Assembly (NCBI RefSeq): GCF_965363235.1
Contig: NC_134845.1
Span: 23,376,524-23,440,523, forward strand
Source: Mytilus galloprovincialis
Taxonomy: Eukaryota > Mollusca > Bivalvia > Mytilida > Mytilidae
Direction: 5' to 3'
DNA: 64,000 nucleotides
This document shows positions 24,318-34,859 of the stretch, piece by piece. The notes beneath the pieces are model-generated. The model was not told the origin of the DNA, searched no databases, and saw only the letters and a list, made by a program, of their open reading frames with translations. How positions within the stretch are numbered: position 1 is the first letter of the stretch; each line of letters starts with the position of its first letter. The position numbers and the translations under genes were made by a program.

Positions 24318-24660
24318 TGTGGAATAAATGCTCCAATTAAAAAAAAAAAATACACACATATATATAGATATATATGTATATCATTGAATACACAGAAGGA
24401 TACGTGGTGATGGATGCTTTTGTGCTTCTTAATCTAATTTTGCTTGATTTTCATTTTTGTTTCGATTTTCAGTTAAACAATGTTAAAGTTCAACGAGACA
24501 AAATTAATGCAAAATTTTAGCAAAATCTGTGACATAGCCCATTTACTGTTATAAATAATGATATAACATGTTCACACGCTTAAAACACGTGTTTTATGTC
24601 TATCTCTCGATTAAGTTTGCGTAACAGGTTACACTTCGACAATTGAAGTTAAATTTGTCA

Positions 24661-24770
24661 TAGCGGATGTGGTCGAGTGGTATTGAGCGCTGATATTGAG
24701 GCTAATTAAGCGATTGGTGATGTGGTGTATGTAAGGTGTGAGTTCGAATCGCGTTGAGGTACAAACATTT
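24661..24770 (+). repeat. tRNA-like sequence / SINE head
   Basis: An A-box-like ggtcgagtgg (24671-24680) and a B-box-like gagttcgaatc (24740-24750) are spaced as in a tRNA with a long variable arm (Ser/Leu type). The 5' and 3' ends do not pair as an acceptor stem, so I do not call a functional tRNA. It is either a decayed tRNA gene or the head of a tRNA-derived SINE. Confidence 0.5.
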
Positions 24771-25180
24771 AAAACACAAAACAAAACTGATTATAGCAAA
24801 GTTGTGCGTAATTTTCAGACTTATATATTGAAATGTTTTATAGAAATATGAATGATCTTATCTAAGTAAAGTAAAGCATTATAATATAATAAAATAAATT
24901 CTGCGTTAACCTAGTTCGGTATGCTTAATGCACATTATACATGTTCTAAAAATAAGTTCAGTTTACCAAAAACATGTAGCTTGTTTTCAGGAAATCATGT
25001 TAAAACCAAATAAGTTATTTCATGGCTTGTGAATAAACTTCCTTAATTATTCTTTAATTTGCATGAGTTCTTCTTCTTTTTTCTTTAAATTATTATTTTT
25101 CTAAGAATAACGACGGAATAGGCGCGCGGATCTAAACTTTCAAAATGTTTAAGATAATTGAAAAACAGTGTTAAACATCA

Positions 25181-25360
25181 GTGTACGAGACAATAATTCA
25201 GCTTACGAGACAATAATTCAGCTTACGAGACAATAATTCAGTGTACGAGACAATAATTCAGCTTACGAGAAAATAATTCAGCTTACGAGAAAGTAATTCA
25301 GCTTACGAGAAAATAATTCAGACTACAAGACAATAATTCAGCTTACAAGTCAGTGATACA
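25181..25360. repeat. 20-bp minisatellite, 9 units
   Basis: The unit gcttacgagacaataattca is repeated nine times without spacers (25181-25360), with variants gtgtacgaga, gcttacgagaaa and gactacaaga. The order of variants shows local expansion of two types. It sits in the 5' UTR intron of membrane-protein copy B. Confidence 0.95.
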
Positions 25361-26009
25361 GATGCGGCGATCAATAATATATAATATTCATCAATATAAT
25401 AAAGTTACTGACAATTCAATGTGCAATAAGAAATACTGCAAATTATTTGTAAACACACTCGAATTTCGCATGAAGAAAGGAAATACATACTTCAAATGTC
25501 GACAAACTAAAATATCAGCTGTTAGGACCGAGGCTCCTTTGCTATGGTTGTTACTAATGGAAGTGCATATATAAATATTTGGTATTAGGTATTAGACATC
25601 CTACATTTATTATATTCAAAACTTAAGAAATGTCAAATTTCTCAAGTACCCCTCCCAAATTAATATCAAATTAATAAAAATATATCCTAAATATCTGGGT
25701 GTATCTGATAATTACTATGTTGAACTTTAAATTACATATTGTCTTAATATTCATACTGTATTCTTTTGCATACATGTACTTCACGACGACTGCCCTCAAA
25801 ATTGTCACATACCTAAAATTATCACCCATCTGTGATGATGAGTGATTCATAATGCGTTAAGCACCCATTACGACTGACTTTGTGCTAAAACTCACCCAAA
25901 ACAGTGAACATACTAAATTTGCTATTGCTTATATGAACTAGTTACAGATAAAAAATAATTTGTTAAAAACTGTTGACAGAGCAGAATAAAAAAAATAAAT
26001 CAAACTTAC

Positions 26010-26100
26010 TATTTCTATAAATATTCACCTGACTGAGTAATGTTGACATAGGTGCAGTAGCAGCTTCAGAAACAATGTCTAGCAGAAACGTTTTATATGT
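26010..26100 (-). promoter_or_regulatory. Promoter and 5' UTR exon of copy B
   Basis: A TATAAAA on the minus strand (plus 26091-26097) stands about 80 bases upstream of the splice donor (exon edge 26010). The block 26000-26220 aligns with 21190-21430 of copy A. Shared words include ggtgcag, tagcag, tgtaaatccc and agcatcacactttc. The donor intron sequence gtaagtttgattt is identical in both. Confidence 0.7.
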
Positions 26101-26556
26101 AAATCCCAACTGAAGTAGGATTCTATTTATATATTTGGAAATTTTAAAATTATTTTTAAACTTTGTTAGAAAGTGAAAGTTTAGACTTGATTTTGCAGAA
26201 ACAGCATCACACTTTCAAGTCAATACTATTACTTGTATTATAGATAACACTTGTCATTTTATGTGTTTATTGTAAGGGATGCATACAATACACATAATAT
26301 TTACTTTGTTCGTCTATAGGGTTTTCAAAATATAGTTTCATTGAGTAAACATGGTAAACTTCTGTTTTGTCGGGTACGAATCGTGAATGCTTCTGTTTTG
26401 TATTTGGACAAACCCTTCGCCATTTTAGTGTATCGTTTGTTTAGTTGAACACTAGCTAATATACTAAATAGCTTTTTTTATTAAATTAATTTTAAACGCA
26501 AGTAATATATCTGTAGAAATGACTACGTTTTTATACAAATGAGAGAGTAGCTAGCT

Positions 26557-26735
26557 ATAAAACTGGGTTTAATCCACCATTTTCTACATAAAGGAATTTG
26601 CTGTGCCAAGTAAGGATCATAACAGTCGTTATCCCTTAGTTAAACATGTTTAATCTCATTAGCTAAGGTACTTTCAAAGTTAAACATGTTAAATTTTCCT
26701 CAGTGTTCGATATTTTTGTGATTTAACTTTTTCAG
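26557..26735 (+). repeat. Family P repeat, diverged
   Basis: Marked by gctataaaactgggtttaat, ccattttctacat, gtgccaagtaaggat and, after an extra stretch, cctcagtgttcgatatttt. It has the same order as family P at 50.4 kb, with extra sequence in the middle. Confidence 0.55.
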
Positions 26736-27659
26736 GAAGATATCTGTTAAATTTTATTTAACACGAAAGCTTGAAACTCATTGTTGTTTCTCGTGAACAA
26801 GGAGTTATGTTTCTTTTCCTCTCAGGAAATAAATATATTTTGTTTGTCAATTTTAAGACGAATCTAGCAAAAATACACGAAGCACACCACATATATCAAA
26901 GATGATATTGATGTACATGAGCACCTTTCTTTATATATATATATATTATTTTTTTTACAATAAAAGAATTAAGGGGGTTCGCGGGTCTAAATCATTTATA
27001 TAAGATTTCTCTATATTTTTCTATAAATGAACTTTATCTTATAGTTAATAGAAAAATAAAATAAAAAAGTGGGGTCACCGTTCATTTGCGCTCACAATCT
27101 GCCTTCGAAAGAAGCATACATTTTTGTAAAAGTGTACTTTTTCTGTTGAAGTAATAGGAGAAATAAAGGTAATATCGAAAAAAAGAGAAAGAAATTTATT
27201 ACAGAAATCGGTCAAATTTTAAAATAATTTAGTTTAAGTACAACTTATATGGAAATTACATTAAAAAATATAGGTCACCGATGAGTTAAAAAAGATATTT
27301 CAATTTTAAAGCCCAAAAATGGCATTTTTCCACCAAAGGGAGATAATTTGGAACTTTTTCAATGATGTTTACATTTTAAAAGTCATCTGTGGCCAACACG
27401 AATTGTTTGTTTTGAATGATTTTTGTACCATATAATAAGTAACAACTACAAAAGGTAACAAATAAAATTTGAAATGAAAAACAAATGTTTATTTTTTTGC
27501 TGAAATTTTTATACCCTCGAGCCTCCTTAAGCGCCCTATAACAGCGACCATTTTGTATCCCTACTCATTGGCTCTAATGAAAAATATATAGAATCATAAA
27601 TCATAGGAATCTTTATTGGTTTTATGATCATTAAACTTGTTAACATACAGTAACAATTA

Positions 27660-27975
27660 TTCAGCTGAAATATAAATAACAAGAATGTGTCCTCAGTACA
27701 CGAATGGCCAACTCGCACTATCATTTTCTATGTTCAGTGGACTGACATTGGGACAAAAACTCTAATTTGGCATTAAAATGAGAAAGATCATATCATAGGG
27801 AATATGTGTACTAAGTTTGAAGTTGATTGGACTTCAACTTCATCAAAAACTACCTTGACCAAAAACTTTAACCTGAAGCGGGACAGACGGACGAACGGAC
27901 GGACAAACGGACGCACGGACACACAGACCAGAAAACATAATGTTCCTCTTCTATCGTAGGTGGGGCATAAAAATT
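27660..27975. repeat. Interspersed repeat with acggacgg run
   Basis: Ends with a short ggacgaacggacggacaaac run and tcgtaggtggggcataaa. I recognise this as a common invertebrate, especially mollusc, short repeat. It is non-coding. Confidence 0.65.
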
Positions 27976-28609
27976 ACCATTGATATTAAGATGAAAAACT
28001 CTACATTGACATATAATTTAACATATGCTTTTTTATTATATGTCCTTTCAAGTTCTTTAAAACAAAAATTTATGTGAGCCGTTAGACATAGAGCTGTATA
28101 TGCGGACATTCTAATATGATTTCATACATATTTCTATTCTATTTTTGTTAAGTCGTTTCAATTGCACTGTACTCGGTGGCATTCTCAAAAGATTTCATTC
28201 CATTTTCTTTTCATTTCAGCAATGACGTTTTTAATAAGATATTGATAATGAATTGGGTGCTTATGTTTGAGTCTTTATAATAGCGATTTATGCTTAGGCA
28301 TTCCCAGTAGATCTCATACAAATGTCTATTCTATTTCAGTTTCTTTTTGTAATTCATATATATTCATGCCTTATCGTTTTACTTATTTATAATATTTGTA
28401 GCATACATGCAAGTTGGTCGGCTTCAAGTATGTCATATAATATTCCTATACTTCTTATACACTTTATGGAAATCACAGACAACGTAATTGATCGTCATTT
28501 TTCTTTTCAAGTCTACTTATATTAAATAAGGTAATTGTGTAACAGTAGTGACAGATTTAGAACAGGCTTTAAAAAATATCTTCATGAATCCAATTCCTTA
28601 ACGAATATG

Positions 28610-31060
28610 TAGATGACAATGCCACCAATGTTCTTTGACCCTAACGCGACCGCATTGGGTCAACTATACTGCTTACGCGACAGAACATGTGTTCAAGACA
28701 AGCGACGACATATGAAGAACTTTGATCACTGCTGCTATATCCTCCAAGAGATACTTGCAACTAGCCAATCAGAAATTAATGATCAGGAACGTGTCAAATG
28801 CAAATAAAAGACTGAAGTTGGACATGAATACACCATAACCAGCACAATATATACAAGACAACATATCTACTATTGAGCTTAACCACTTGCTATCATAGCT
28901 AAATTACAACAAGTTGCCGGAATAATTCGTTTTTCTTGAACTTCTGTTGGACGTTTTATACAGGGACAAATACTATAAACTCAACATAGATTATGATTAC
29001 TCGACGTAACATAAAACAGTAGCATGCGCAAATCTATAAGCGCATTTACAGGCAACAATTTAAAACATTACAGACTTTCAAATGCTTTATCTACTGATCA
29101 GATTCTACTTTAAATGGTATTTGACCAGTATTATTTATGCAGAACACTTTGCTAGGTACCCAGACAAACAGTAGAGAGGCCGTTATCCTTAAGGGGCCAA
29201 TGGATAAGTTATAAGTTTGTTGTTAGTATTGATAAGATGGCACAGACACGAAGACATGCTAAGGAAGTAAAACGTAGTGAGACTCAATCAAAGTATACAT
29301 CAGGAACTTCTAGCAAGACCATAGTTTTATTTCAGCATGTAGAGTCGCGGCATTGTCCGGTGACACCGTTATACTAGTAGCTATATAGTCCATTAATGAC
29401 CCTTGTTTTGTTTACAAACCAAATTCGCATGAAAATTACCAGTCAATTGTTAGTCAGATTGGTCTGCAGGAAGGGAGACAGAACTATGTCATAGGAAACA
29501 GACACATATATTCACTGAAGGTGTGATGAGATGATTGAAGCTGTTAATTTTCTCCTTGATAATATTTATGTACGTTTCGGCAACAACGTTTATCGACAGG
29601 TTGTAGGTATTTCCATGGGCACTAATTGTGCTCCTTTATAGCGGATTTGTTTGTGTACTGTTACGAAACACAGTTTATGACTAAACTAATGAAAGACCAG
29701 TCGAAATTGCATTTAATTAATAAATTCAACACACTTACCGTTATCCTGATGATATTTTTTCGTTAAATAATCAAGAATTTTCTCAATATACTGCTGAAAT
29801 TTACCCCAAGAAACTTACTTTAAATATATCAAATTTATTCGGTAATAACTGTCCTTTCCTGGATTTAGATATTTCGGTTTTAAACGGGACACTCAACACT
29901 AAAATTAACGTTCCCTATTGTTAATTTTCCATTTCTAGATGGTGATGTTCCTTTGGTATCATTTTACGGTGTTTATATTCAATAACTTGTTCGCTATGCC
30001 CGTGTCTGTTGTGACGTTTTTGATTTTAACGAACGCAACCTTTGTATTACTGGTAAATTAATTAGAGATATCGTTACCATAAATTACTTAAAATCTTTAT
30101 TGAATTTTTCCATAGGTATAAAGATTTTGTTTTGAAGTTTGGTTGTACCTGTAGAAAACTTATTTCAAACGGGATAGCACATTCTCATTTTTACAGAAAT
30201 GATGTTAACCGTACCCGGAATTATTCTAAAAGGTTACCTATTCCACACTGTAATAAGATCATTGAATATTGTTTTTTATTGGTATAAATATAGATTTTGT
30301 TATCATTAAATTAAAAGCTAACTAAATATTACTAGTATGTTATATACATAATTTGTATGCATATTCATGGATCTACAAACTGTCGGTACATGTAACTTGG
30401 CATTGCACAAGGTCGTGTTTTTCTCTGGCTGTTTATGACGTCTTTATCCTAAATCCATTGGATGTTGGATGTGTACGGATTGATTGTTTAGTCTTAGATG
30501 CAAGATTTTTTTAATAGTTGCTAGTGGCTTTGAACTAGCTGTCAGATAACTGCGAGTACTCTCAGATCTGTTCAATGTGTCTTTTTGTGTCGGGATGTAT
30601 AAGTACCCAGCCACGTCCACTTGTATATTTGTCTATTTGATGAGTTCAGCCTTTTTCAACTAACTTTTATAGTTCGTTCTTATGTTGTACTGTTACACCA
30701 CTGTCCCAGGTTAGGGGAAGGGTTGGGATCCCGCTTATATGTTTAACCCCGCCACATTTTTTTTATGTATGTGCCTGTTCCAAGTCAGGAGCCTGCAATT
30801 CAGTGGTTGTCGTTTGTTTATGTGTTACATATTTGTTTTTTTCTTTCAGTTTTTTTAAATAAATAAGGCCGTTACTTTTCTCGTTTGAATTTGTTTACAT
30901 TGTCTTATCGGGGCCTTTTATAGCTGACTATGCAGTATGGGCTTTGCTCATTGTTGAAGACAGTACGGTGACCTATAGTTGTTAATGTCTGTGTCATTTT
31001 GGTCTTTTGTGGATAGTTGTGTCATTGGCAATCATACCACATCTTTTTTTATACATAGTG
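28610..31060 (+). mobile_element. Decayed reverse-transcriptase element
   Basis: The longest retroelement relic here. Plus-strand landmarks in order: FTEGCDEMIEAVNFLLDNIY-like coding near 29520, the catalytic-region stretch VGISMGTNCAPL near 29600, a region near 29920-29990 reading FPIVNFPFLDGDVPLVSFYG, and a non-coding 3' tail (30.3-31.06 kb) ending in a T-rich run. That tail occurs alone at 0.9, 3.8, 16.5, 38.0 and 40.1 kb, which fits 5'-truncated copies of one family. The reverse transcriptase resembles Penelope-like or related non-LTR families; I see no LTRs. Frames are broken many times and it cannot be active. The 5' boundary is uncertain. Confidence 0.7.
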
Positions 31061-31090
31061 TTTGTAGTGTGTGATGGACTGCCATTTGGT

Positions 31091-32903
31091 TTATGTGAAG
31101 AGCAAGTAGCGCAAAACGTCGATGTCGTTCATTTGAAAGGTCAGAGAGTTGCCATAGGGTAGAATTTTTTCTTTAATAGCAAAATAAATGTCACTCAGAT
31201 ATATAATACCCATACAAAGGAGTAACAGCTCTAAGAATTCCAGTGAGTTATACTACGACCCGATATTGGTATCATTGAAAAAATGAAAAGAATGACGAAG
31301 ACAATGTCACTTGTCTTCACTGCAAATTTGTGTTGGTGGGATTCTGTTTTAAAAATGCACAAAAAACTACAAAAATTTAAAAGACAACCATAACGCTAGG
31401 ACCGTCATTGAAACCGCAATTGAACGAAACATTGAACAATTCTTAATCCACTACATAAGACACTGTATCAGTAATAGATTTGTAGCAAGAACCCGATGAT
31501 TCATTACATTTTAAGCTGTGGAATGTGCGAATCAAAACTAAGTTTATCTAGCTTTGATGACCCATATGTGTTTTGAAGCCATTATCATCATGGGAGCCGG
31601 TATAAGAAGAAATAACGCTGACCCAATTGTGTCAGCAAATTCAGCATTAACCCTGTTGTTCTATGCAAGTGACCATCTAAAATAAAGGGTTCTTGAATGT
31701 AAAGGTTTCAGTTGAGTTTTCATAACAGTTCTTCAATGAAACAGAGTACCATTCGATACTGGGGTAGTAGTTGATTTTTAAAGCAGAAACAGTTAACAAA
31801 TAAGTGAACATGAAGAAATCGAATAACAGAAACTTGGACAAGCTAAACAATACAAGCTAAAACAACAGGACATAAGGTGAAAGGAATTGTATGTAGTAAA
31901 AAGGCGACTGATTGGTTAGAGAAATAACAACAACGGTACGTACCAATGAGAAAAACAAACTGCTTACAGAGTACTACTGCGACCGGAAAAAATGTGTAAC
32001 CTTTCGATAAACCAAACACTTTGTCATTATTTGACTATAAACTTTTGATTTTTTTATGAAAGGGCAACAGGCGAGCAGAATGTTTTGCCCACAACATTAA
32101 CAACATAGATGCGACCAAGGATTAATATTTGTTATAACCAAATATGATAAACAACAGATAAACGTCATTCAAAACCAGTTCTCTTTGTGATGTTGCAGAC
32201 CATATGTTCAAGAGTGCATTGTTAATTGCAATGCAATCATTATATAAGTTGACTTTCTCTTTCCAGAACATAAAGAATTACTTTGTTAATAGTTTCACAT
32301 CAAATTGAAGTATGTTATTACTGAACAATATTTAGCCATTTTTGGTGTCTTTTGGATTCTCACTTGCATAGAACAACAGGGTTAATGTTGAATTTGCTGA
32401 AACAATTAGGTCAGCGTTATTTCTTTTTATACCGGCTCTCGTGTTGATAATGGCTTCAAAACACATATGGGTCTTCAAAGCTAGATAAATGTAATGAGTC
32501 ATTGGGTTCTTGTTACAAATCTATTACTGATACAGTGTCTAACGTAGTAGACTAATAATTGTTCAATGTTTCGTTCATTTGCGGTTTCAATGATGCTCCT
32601 AGCGTTATGGTTGTCTTTTCAATTTTTATAGCTTTTTGTGCATTTTTAAAACAGAATCCCACCAACACAAATTTGCAGTGAAGACTAGTGACATTGTCTT
32701 CGTCATTCTTTTCATTTTAATGATACCAATACCGGGTCGTAGTATAATTCACTGGAATTCTAAGAGCTGTTACTCCTTTGTATGGGTATTGTATATCTGA
32801 GTGACATTTATTTTGCTATTAAAGAAAAAATTCTACCCTATGGCAATTCTCTGACCTGTCAAATGAACGACATCGACGTTTTGCGCTACTTGCTCTTCAT
32901 CAA
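31091..32903. mobile_element. Foldback element, arms about 550 bp
   Basis: The left arm runs from about 31091 to 31660 and the right arm from about 32360 to 32903. The right arm, reversed and complemented, repeats the left: gaagagcaagtagcgcaaaa, then atgtcgttcatttga, attctaccctat, ccagtgaattatacta and gaccgtcattgaaacc, with scattered changes. The spacer (about 700 bp) carries no recognised gene. This structure fits a foldback or long-TIR DNA transposon without its own transposase. Similarity between arms is high, so the element is not very old. No clear target duplication could be fixed. Confidence 0.8.
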
Positions 32904-33316
32904 ATCAGATTTTGTCAAATGTGTTGACGTCTTCTTATTATATATTTAGGTGTGACGGATAGAAAAATTAATCACCTCCTCTTTATTAATTATATTAAAT
33001 TTTGTACGATTATTTACGTTTGAAGTTGGATTCATAACAAACTGGACATATATATATTACAGTTAATTGCTATTAATAAGTTTTGCAATATGCATTTTGT
33101 TTAAATGAATTATCAGTATTTAGTTCTAAATCAATCCTAATTCTATCTCATTTTTGAATGATAGTTTTTCATATGTGACGTCATGCTGTTTCTAAATTTC
33201 ATAAATTCAAATGTGGCATAACGTTTCTGCCTTTTCGCCATCGTATGTGACGTCACATTTTTTTTTTTTTTTTTTAATTACGTTGACGCCTGGACTGATT
33301 CGGATGTGTGTCTAAA

Positions 33317-33930
33317 ACTCGGGTTTAGTTTTCTGTAATTAGTTAATACTTCAGTTTCATTATGTATATCTCTTTCATATTCATTTGTTAAAAAGTAAAA
33401 TCACAAAAATACTGAACTCAGAGGAAAATCAATTTGAAAAGTCCATAATCACATGGCAAAATCAAAAAACAAAACGCATCAAAAACGAATGGACAAGAAC
33501 TGTCATTAAAATTTACTGTTTGCAATATCATTAAGTGTTCTATATAATAAGGATGTTCTTATCCCGTGCTTCAAAACAATGCCGTATTTGTCATAACCTT
33601 TTCAACTTTTGATCTTCAGTGCTGCACAACTTTGTACCTTTTTCACGTTCGATCTTTTATATCTAGGCGTTATGTATTCAGGTTTAGTTTTCTGTAATTA
33701 GTTAATACTTCAGTTTCTTTGTGTATATCTCTTTCCTATTCATTTGATAAAATTTACTGTTTGCAATAGCATGAATTGTTCTATATAATAAGAATATTCT
33801 TATCCCGGGCATAAAAACAATGCCGTATTTGGCGAAACCTTTTCAACTTTTGATCTTCAGTGCTGTACAACTTTGTACTTTTTTCACTTTCGATCTTTTA
33901 TATCTGGGCGTCACTGGTGAGTCTAGTGTG
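33317..33930. repeat. Direct duplication, units about 350 and 250 bp
   Basis: The words gggtttagttttctgtaatt, ttaatacttcagtttc, atttactgtttgcaat, aatgccgtattt and gatcttcagtgctg occur in the same order at 33.32-33.67 and 33.68-33.93 kb. The first unit carries about 100 extra bases. The pair adjoins the family F repeat and is probably part of it. Confidence 0.8.
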
Positions 33931-34515
33931 GACAAGGCGCGTTTTTGGCGTATTGAATTTTAAACTTGATGCTTTTTGTTATCTATTAATCATGTTTTTC
34001 TTTGTCTAATGTGTTCTCCTATTTATTTGTATTGTAATCCTGTAATATTATGTTGTCATTTTAATGTTATATTTAACTTTGCCATTAAAGTGCGAGGTTT
34101 TGCATGCCATAAAACCAGGTTCAACCCACCACTTTTATTCCCCTTTAAAAGTGTCCTGTACCAAGTCAGGAAGATGGTCATTGTTATATTATTGTTCGTT
34201 TCTCTGTGTGTTGCATTTTAACGTTGAGTCGTTTGTGTTTCCTCTTGTTTTTGAGATATTGAGATGGGACGTGGCGCGGTACTTGTCTGTCCCAAATTCG
34301 TGTGTTTGGTTTTCGTGTTGTATTTGTTGTTCTCGTGGTGTTTTGTTTGATGCTTGGTCCGTTTCTCTGTGTGTTGCGTTTCGGTGTTGTGTCGTTGTTC
34401 TCCTCTTATATTTAATGCGTTTCGCTCGGTTTTGGTTTGTTACCCCGATTTTGTTTTTTGTCCATGGATTTATGAGTTTTGAACAGCGGTATACTACTGT
34501 TGCCTTTAATTATGA
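33890..34515 (+). repeat. Family F repeat, long copy
   Basis: Marked by taaaaccaggttcaaccca, gtttctctgtgtgttgcg, ttgttaccccgattttg and agcggtatactactgttgcc. This is the longest copy of the family in the window. The open frames at 33976-34221 and 34064-34534 are part of it and have no recognised domain. Confidence 0.75.
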
Positions 34516-34859
34516 TAATTGTTCCATCATATAAAATATTATTGTGATCTATATAGATTCAGGATGAATATGACAGTTTATGAAGCAAATCAATACGTTC
34601 GAACAATTCTTTCGATTATAATAGTAAGATTATGAACTATTCAAATACGATATTTTTGAAAGAATACATTTTAAAGGTAATGACATTTTTACAAATTAAT
34701 GCTAATGTACTTTTGACCAGTTTTCAAGTTGTCTCCTGTAAGTTGTTGTTGATAAACTGTCTGATAAAAAACATCCATATGACGAGTGCGGTCTGAAAAA
34801 AACTCAAATACAAGTTTCGGAAATTTACTTTTGATATATATACACTTGACATGAAATTA

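Larger units (their letters stand above)
24331..26009 (-). other. 5' UTR intron of copy B
   Basis: The intron is inferred from the donor gtaagtttgattt at 26009 and the acceptor next to 24330, both aligned with copy A. Inside it are a tRNA-like sequence with A and B boxes (24.66-24.77 kb) and a nine-unit 20-bp minisatellite (25.18-25.36 kb). The open frame at 25353-25574 overlaps the minisatellite edge and is not supported as a gene. Confidence 0.6.
26213..34859. other. Gene-free repeat block
   Basis: I find no host exon in these 8.6 kb. The block is a family P fragment (26.56-26.74 kb), a common bivalve repeat (27.66-27.98 kb), a long reverse-transcriptase relic (28.6-31.06 kb), a foldback element (31.09-32.90 kb), duplicated repeat DNA (33.3-33.9 kb) and family F (33.9-34.5 kb). 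Confidence 0.6.

Noticed and set aside
24661-24770. Functional tRNA-Ser/Leu gene
   Set aside because: The boxes are present, but the two ends do not pair to form an acceptor stem.
25181-25360. Regular 20-bp repeats resembling a CRISPR array
   Set aside because: Units abut with no unique spacers, and the context is eukaryotic. It is a minisatellite.
28613-28807. 64-residue open frame as a small host gene
   Set aside because: It sits at the 5' part of a retroelement relic and has no splice sites, signal or paralogue.
34064-34534. 156-residue plus-strand frame rich in Cys, Val and Phe
   Set aside because: It runs through a family F repeat seen at several loci in both orientations.
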